The position numbers and the translations under genes were made by a program. Positions 5,929 to 10,079 of a DNA stretch of 10,079 nt are shown one piece after another. The stretch spans positions 1 to 10,079 of the forward strand of contig URLP01000059.1 in assembly GCA_900548635.1 (NCBI GenBank). The letters run 5' to 3'. The stretch's first letter is position 1. Each line of letters begins with the position of its first letter. Below the pieces are notes generated by a model. That model saw nothing but the letters and a program-made list of their open reading frames with translations, had not been told where the DNA came from and searched no databases. The DNA comes from an uncultured Megasphaera sp. (lineage in GTDB: Bacteria > Bacillota > Negativicutes > Veillonellales > Megasphaeraceae).

Positions 5929-6522
5929 ATGAAACACTTCGTCATCACTGTCGGTTGTGAATACGGCAGCGGCGGACCGGAAATCGGCAAGATGCTGGCC
6001 AAGTCGCTGGGCATTGAGTATTACGACCGCGATCTCGTAGATAAAGTCGTGGAAAAAATCGGCGTAGAAAAACATCTCGTAGAAGAAGCGGACAACAAGA
6101 ATTTCGTTCCTTACGGTATCGAAACATCCCTGGGAACGCGCTACGCCAACTTATCGAATAAAGTCATTTATACGCAGTTCGACGTCATCCGTAAAATGGC
6201 GAAATCTTCGTGCGTGATCATCGGACGCTGCAGCGACTACATCCTGAAGGGGCAGGATGATGTCGTCAACGTCTTCATCTACGCACCGGTCGACGTCCGG
6301 GTCAGGACGATCATGGAAAAGATGAACTTATCTGAACGTCATGCCAAGGAAATGATCCGGGACTGTGACAATGCACTGCACCGCCGTTACAAATACATCA
6401 CCGGCACCTATCGCGGTGACCGTCACAACCGCCACCTGCTGGTCGACAGCAGCGTCCTCGGTTGGGCACGGACGGCGAAATTCATTAAATCATTCGTAGA
6501 GATGCGTTTTGAAGAGTCATGA
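5929..6522 (+). CDS. Cytidylate kinase-like family protein
   Basis: A 197-residue P-loop protein of the cytidylate kinase-like family (Cytidylate_kin2 type). The N-terminus GCEYGSGGPEIGKMLA (residues 9-24) corresponds to the family's EYGSGGxxIG nucleotide-binding segment, followed by LGIEYYDRDLV. Later blocks are IIGRCSDYIL and, near the end, VDSSVLGWARTAKFI, both typical. Real substrates of this family are poorly defined; phosphorylation of CMP is not established here and canonical Cmk is a different protein. The ATG at 5929 is chosen over an in-frame GTG at 5875. The ATG is preceded by AAAAGGGGGAAAAGGG and matches the usual protein N-terminus, whereas the GTG sits in the hairpin stem with no ribosome site. 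It is 13 bases from the permease fusion gene, whose ribosome site overlaps its stop codon, so the two are almost certainly co-transcribed. Confidence 0.85.
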   Translation: MKHFVITVGCEYGSGGPEIGKMLAKSLGIEYYDRDLVDKVVEKIGVEKHLVEEADNKNFVPYGIETSLGTRYANLSNKVIYTQFDVIRKMAKSSCVIIGRCSDYILKGQDDVVNVFIYAPVDVRVRTIMEKMNLSERHAKEMIRDCDNALHRRYKYITGTYRGDRHNRHLLVDSSVLGWARTAKFIKSFVEMRFEES

Positions 6523-6535
6523 GGGGGAATGAAAC

Positions 6536-9079
6536 ATGGCGGCAGCAAAAAAGTCTGATTTTGATAAAGTCCTAAGTGCTTGGGACATATTGGTCATCGC
6601 CTTTGGTGCCATGATTGGCTGGGGCTGGGTCGTCTCGACCGGTGACTGGATTATGGAAGGCGGCGTCCTGGGCGCCATGCTGGGGTTCGTGATCGGCGGC
6701 ATCATGGTTTTCTTTGTCGGTCTTACATACGCCGAACTGACCTCGGCCATGCCGCAGTGCGGCGGCGAACACGTCTTCAGTTACAAGGCCATGGGGCCGC
6801 TAGGCTCCTTTGTTTGTACCTGGATGATTGTCTTAGGGTATGTCAGCGTCGTCTGCTTCGAAGCCTGCGCCCTGCCGACGATTGTCGCTTATATTTATCC
6901 TGATTTCCTGACCGGCTATATGTATACCGTTGCCGGCTTCGATATCTACGCGTCCTGGCTGGCCGTAGCCATCATCGTTTCTATCTTCATTACAGTCATC
7001 AATATCGTCGGCACGAAGACGGCTGCTATCCTGCAGACCATCCTGACCGTCATCATCGGCGGCGTTGGCATCCTGCTGATCGCGGCCTCGGCCCTGACCG
7101 GTACGGTCTCCAACCTGGAAGGCCAGCTCTTCATGGGTGCTACGACGACGGATATGGTCAAAGGGACCCTGGCCGTTGCCGTTATGACGCCGTTCTACTT
7201 CATCGGTTTCGACGTCATCCCGCAGGCAGCCGAAGAAATTTCCGTTTCCCTGAAGAAAATCGGCCGTATCCTCATTTTGTCCATCGTTTTGGCAGTTCTC
7301 TTTTATGCTCTGATCATCGGCGGCGTCGGCTATGTCATGAACAACGCGGAAATCGCCGTTGCCATGAAGGGTGTCGGCGGCCTCGTTACAGCCGATGCCA
7401 TGGCCGTTGCCTTCAACAGCTCGATCATGGCGAAAGTCCTGATTATCGGCGGTCTCTGCGGCATCCTGACCAGCTGGAACTCCTTCCTCATCGGCGGCAG
7501 CCGCGCCATGTATTCCATGGCTGAATCGTACATGATTCCGCATGTCTTTGCTAAATTGAGCAAAAAGTACAAGACGCCGATTACGGCACTCCTGCTCATC
7601 GGTCTCCTTTCCATCATCGCGCCTTTCTTTGGCAAGAAGATGCTCGTCTGGGTCGTCGATGCCGGCAACTTCGGCTGCTGCGTCGCCTACTGCATGGTCG
7701 CCATCTCCTTTGTCATCCTGCGCAAGAAAGCGCCGGATATGCCTCGTCCTTACAAAGTAAGCCATTACAAACTCGTCGGCGCCATGGCCATTCTCATGTC
7801 GGGCTTCATGGTCGTCATGTACGTCGTCCCCGGTTCCGGTGCGACCCTCGTACCGCAGGAATGGGGTATGGTCCTCGGCTGGTCCATCCTGGGCGTCCTC
7901 TTCGGCATTTACTGCAAAGCCAAATACGGCAGCAAATTTGCGACCCATATCGATGTTGCTGCTGACAATGCAGCCGTTGAAGATGCCGGCGACCTCGCCT
8001 TTGGGGAAGCGATGGCAGCAGCCCTGCACGATGTTGAATCCGATGCGCCTGTGACCTACGTCTCGCAGCCGCTCAGCTTCTCCTTCTCCATGCCTGTCTC
8101 TGTCGTCTTCGGCAGTGGTAAAGCAAGCCGCGCCGGCGAACTCTTCGCACCGTACGGCAAGAATGCCTTCATCGTCACTGATGCGGTGACAGCGGGTAAA
8201 GATGTCATGAAAACCATCGAAATGAGCCTGCATGACGCCGGTATCACTACGACACGCTTTGCTCATGTCACCGGGAAATCCCTTGACGTTACAGAAGCCT
8301 CGGCCCTGGATGCTGTCAAGAAGAATCACAGTGATTTCGTCATCGCCGTCGGCGGCTACGATGTCACGAAATGTGCCCGTTCCATCGCCCAGGCTGCCGG
8401 CAGCCTGCCCCTGACCTGCGTGCCGACGACGTACCGTGCCAATGCCTGCTTCGACGGCGGTCAGGCGAAAGTGGTCATCGTCGATCCGGCCTGCATGACC
8501 GATATGAGCCGGAAAGAAAGAGCCGTCTACGGCTTCGCCGCTCTCTGCGACTGCATCGGTGCCTACACAGCAGCCGACGCCCAGCCTTTGACCGATGCCA
8601 TGGCTCTCTATGCCATCGACATCCTTAACGAAAAATTGGAAGCTGTCTGCAGTGATACGGCCGACAAAGCCGATAAAGCGGCCTGGGAAAAAGTCGTCCT
8701 GGCCAGCATCATCGGCTGCATGGTCCATGCCGAAACGGGCTGCCCCGTCTCTAAAGGCCTGGAAAAAGCAGCGGCCAGCCTCTCGCGGCCTGCCGATGAA
8801 TGCCTCCTGGCAGCCGTTGTCCCTGTCGTCATCGACGCCAAAGCCGGCAAGGATCCCTTCCTCTACGGCAAACTGGCCCGCACCATGGGCGGCTTCACGT
8901 CCGATGACTGCGCATCCCGCCTCGTCCGCCTGGCCAGGGCCCTGCACCTCGATATCCGCCTCGCCGACATGAATGTCCGCGAAGACGACATCGCCAAAAT
9001 GGCCGAAGCCTACATCGGGGAAGAAGAGGAAGATGCTGCTGCGTCAGTATCCCTGAATCCCGCAAATGAACTCGCGTAG
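6536..9079 (+). CDS. APC-family amino acid permease fused to a degenerate iron-ADH-like domain
   Basis: An 847-residue fusion in one uninterrupted frame. Residues about 14-465 are an APC-superfamily amino acid permease with about 12 hydrophobic helices; TM1 carries the broken-helix glycine motif GAMIGWGW, and FYFIGFD (220-226) and the linkers fit the family. Substrate is unknown. An acidic Ala-rich linker (about 466-510) leads to a cytoplasmic domain (about 512-830) with the iron-containing alcohol dehydrogenase fold: PVSVVFGSGK near 520-529, PYGKNAFIVTDA, AVGGYDVTKCARSIA, VPTT (629-632), VDPACMT, and AQPLTDAMALYAI. Key residues are altered: GGGSxxDxxK reads GGYDVTKCAR from 606, PTTxGTGSE reads PTTYRANAC, and the four metal-ligand positions become A668, D672, K740 and D754. 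It is thus probably not an active dehydrogenase. The ribosome site GAGGGGG overlaps the preceding stop codon. Family members normally stop near 460 residues. Confidence 0.88.
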   Translation: MAAAKKSDFDKVLSAWDILVIAFGAMIGWGWVVSTGDWIMEGGVLGAMLGFVIGGIMVFFVGLTYAELTSAMPQCGGEHVFSYKAMGPLGSFVCTWMIVLGYVSVVCFEACALPTIVAYIYPDFLTGYMYTVAGFDIYASWLAVAIIVSIFITVINIVGTKTAAILQTILTVIIGGVGILLIAASALTGTVSNLEGQLFMGATTTDMVKGTLAVAVMTPFYFIGFDVIPQAAEEISVSLKKIGRILILSIVLAVLFYALIIGGVGYVMNNAEIAVAMKGVGGLVTADAMAVAFNSSIMAKVLIIGGLCGILTSWNSFLIGGSRAMYSMAESYMIPHVFAKLSKKYKTPITALLLIGLLSIIAPFFGKKMLVWVVDAGNFGCCVAYCMVAISFVILRKKAPDMPRPYKVSHYKLVGAMAILMSGFMVVMYVVPGSGATLVPQEWGMVLGWSILGVLFGIYCKAKYGSKFATHIDVAADNAAVEDAGDLAFGEAMAAALHDVESDAPVTYVSQPLSFSFSMPVSVVFGSGKASRAGELFAPYGKNAFIVTDAVTAGKDVMKTIEMSLHDAGITTTRFAHVTGKSLDVTEASALDAVKKNHSDFVIAVGGYDVTKCARSIAQAAGSLPLTCVPTTYRANACFDGGQAKVVIVDPACMTDMSRKERAVYGFAALCDCIGAYTAADAQPLTDAMALYAIDILNEKLEAVCSDTADKADKAAWEKVVLASIIGCMVHAETGCPVSKGLEKAAASLSRPADECLLAAVVPVVIDAKAGKDPFLYGKLARTMGGFTSDDCASRLVRLARALHLDIRLADMNVREDDIAKMAEAYIGEEEEDAAASVSLNPANELA

Positions 9080-9200
9080 TTCATCGTTCATCGTAGGTCG
9101 TTCATCGTGAGGACAGCTGCAGTCCGCAGTCCGGTGTAGGGACTCGCACGTGGCGAGCCCGCGCAAATCTTCGACGAACGGCAAACGCCAAACGAACCAC
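9079..9200. repeat. Degenerate 7-bp repeats after the permease fusion gene
   Basis: Starting at the last base of the stop codon: GTTCATC, GTTCATC, GTAGGTC, GTTCATC, GTGAGGA (9079-9113). Then a tandem GCAGTCC pair (9119-9132) and a CTCGC/GCGAG hairpin (9143-9157). Then GACGAAC, GGCAAAC, GCCAAAC, GAACCAC (9173-9200). CGTTCATCG (9099-9107) and CGACGAACG (9172-9180) are complementary at 8 of 9 positions. The right-hand set matches the one before the sstT terminator (GGCAAAC and GAACCAC are identical), and the same kind of terminator follows. Confidence 0.6.
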
Positions 9201-9201
9201 G

Positions 9202-9233
9202 AAAAAGGGTTCCCGCAAGGGAGCCCTTTTTTT
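9202..9233 (+). terminator. Rho-independent terminator of the kinase-like / permease operon
   Basis: AAAAAGGGTTCCC (9202-9214) pairs with GGGAGCCCTTTTT (9219-9231), one T-G pair, around a GCAA tetraloop, ending in seven T (9227-9233). The A-run on the left would also make it active on the minus strand. Confidence 0.92.
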
Positions 9234-9270
9234 CATGCCTGCAAATATTTTACAATTTGAAAGAAGGACT

Positions 9271-9300
9271 TTGACAAAAGGGTGTAGAATATTTTAAGAT
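9271..9300 (+). promoter_or_regulatory. Promoter for the 133-residue protein and protease genes
   Basis: -35 TTGACA (9271-9276), 18-base spacer, -10 TAAGAT (9295-9300), the same -10 as at trpS. The start would be near 9307, about 30 bases before the ATG at 9336. Confidence 0.75.
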
Positions 9301-9335
9301 AAATCTAGTTTGTATATATGCTTGGAGGTAGTCTT

Positions 9336-9737
9336 ATGACGCTCAGTTTATTTTGGTCGCGCTATACGCTGGAACTTCATGAACGGCATCTGCGCGAAGT
9401 CGATGAGCTCTATCATTATCTGATTGAAAGAGAACGCTGGAACTGGTTCCTGGCGAAGATCCCTGAACAGGCGCAGATCCAGATCCTGAGGGGACATAAT
9501 CACGGTGCCGATTCCTGGACGTGCCGCAAGTGGCTCGACCACATGCTGGAATGGATCAAGGAAAATAAGCCGCCTGCCGTCTATGATGCGGTCATCGACA
9601 AGATTCATATGATTGAAGACAAGCCTATTGAGGAACTGGAAAAACAAGCGGCCCGCAATATTTCACCGGAAGAACTGGAAAAACTCCAGCGCGCCGGTTA
9701 TTTTCAATGTATCGCAGCGCCGCCAAAAAGTGAATGA
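9336..9737 (+). CDS. Hypothetical Trp-rich 133-residue protein
   Basis: Not recognised. It is a soluble, mostly helical-looking protein with no signal peptide or membrane segment. Its first half is rich in aromatic and charged residues, with six Trp (7, 35, 37, 61, 66, 73), including RERWNWF and the run DSWTCRKWLDHMLEW. The second half is acidic with a likely helical ISPEELEKLQRAG segment (109-121). There are two cysteines (63 and 125), not in a motif. The ATG at 9336 is chosen because GGAGGT (9324-9329) sits six bases upstream; an in-frame ATG at 9318 precedes the ribosome site and has none of its own. A promoter lies just before it, and the protease gene starts 14 bases after its stop, so the two probably form one transcript. 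Confidence 0.8.
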   Translation: MTLSLFWSRYTLELHERHLREVDELYHYLIERERWNWFLAKIPEQAQIQILRGHNHGADSWTCRKWLDHMLEWIKENKPPAVYDAVIDKIHMIEDKPIEELEKQAARNISPEELEKLQRAGYFQCIAAPPKSE

Positions 9738-9751
9738 AAGCAGGTGAAGGA

Positions 9752-10079
9752 ATGACCCGTTTACTGCGTCTATTTACCGTCGTTTTTTGTCTCGCTGTCT
9801 TTGGCCTGGCCGTACCGGCGGCTGCTGTACAGGCCGATTCCGTCCGCGTCCTGCCGATTTCCGGCGATATCGATGATGGCCAGGCGGCCTTTCTTCAGCG
9901 CGGCCTGCGCCAGGCTGAAGAAGAAGGGGATGCGGCTGTCGTCATTCCCATCAATACCCTGGGCGGCCGCGTGGACAGTGCCCTGAAAATAAGGGACCTG
10001 CTCATGGCTTCTAATGTGCCGACCATCGCTTACGTCACGTCCCGGGCCTGGTCGGCCGGCGCCCTCATCGCTTTGTCCT
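9752..10079 (+). CDS. NfeD/ClpP-class secreted serine protease, 3' end missing
   Basis: The first 109 residues of a protein that runs off the right edge. A typical signal peptide is visible: TRLLR, a hydrophobic core, and a likely cleavage after AVQA (residue 28). The following ClpP-like fold has a VLPISGDIDDG first strand, PINTLGGRVDSALKI (66-80, the oxyanion TPGG-type loop, with Leu in place of Pro), IAYVTSRAWSAGALIAL (92-108), with Ser101 in SAG as the expected nucleophile. This fits the N-terminal protease domain of NfeD-family proteins, which use a Ser-Lys dyad and usually continue into membrane helices and an OB-fold; the lysine and those parts lie beyond the window. NfeD proteins typically work with a stomatin/flotillin partner on membranes. 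The ATG at 9752 follows AGGTGAAGG. It is probably co-transcribed with the preceding gene. Confidence 0.85.
   Translation, partial: MTRLLRLFTVVFCLAVFGLAVPAAAVQADSVRVLPISGDIDDGQAAFLQRGLRQAEEEGDAAVVIPINTLGGRVDSALKIRDLLMASNVPTIAYVTSRAWSAGALIALS

Noticed and set aside
6833..8947. A 704-codon open frame on the minus strand
   Set aside because: It mirrors the permease fusion gene; the protein is low-complexity, Asp/Gly/His-rich and without family motifs, an effect of the GC-rich codon bias on the opposite strand.
9318..9335. Earlier ATG for the Trp-rich protein
   Set aside because: The ribosome site GGAGGT lies downstream of this ATG and serves the one at 9336.

Overview
The window looks like chromosome from a moderately high-GC Firmicute of the Negativicutes type; something near Megasphaera is my best guess. 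This is inferred from strong AGGAGG-type ribosome sites, TTGACA/TATAAT promoters, a T-box leader, a stand-alone DUF1858 redox-disulfide protein and GC-rich third codon positions. No rRNA, tRNA, CRISPR array, insertion sequence or phage gene was seen.

Left part (1-2998): the 3' part of an sstT-type Na+/serine-threonine symporter gene runs rightward. It meets two leftward genes, a 70-residue CxxC (DUF1858) protein and an exported purple-acid-phosphatase-like metallophosphoesterase, at a bidirectional terminator. The phosphatase has a clear promoter with a palindrome over its predicted start point.

Middle (3065-5853): a divergent promoter drives a tryptophan-type T-box leader and trpS (tryptophanyl-tRNA synthetase). 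After trpS there is a compact promoter-plus-hairpin unit that may be a small RNA or an attenuator. It is followed by an ArgD-like class III aminotransferase.

Right-centre (5854-9079): after a hairpin that could act as an attenuator come two tightly linked genes. One is a cytidylate-kinase-like protein. The other encodes an 847-residue protein in which a 12-helix APC-type amino acid permease is fused to a C-terminal iron-alcohol-dehydrogenase fold. By my alignment that fold has lost all four metal ligands and the usual nucleotide-binding motifs, so it looks like a pseudo-enzyme, perhaps a sensor or regulatory domain. This pair is the best candidate for something undescribed.

Right end (9080-10079): a terminator region, then a promoter driving an unrecognised 133-residue Trp-rich protein and the start of a secreted NfeD/ClpP-class serine protease, cut by the window edge.

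Two intergenic regions, after sstT and after the permease fusion, share an architecture: degenerate 7-bp repeats just after the stop codon, complementary 7-bp repeats further on, then a GNRA-loop terminator.
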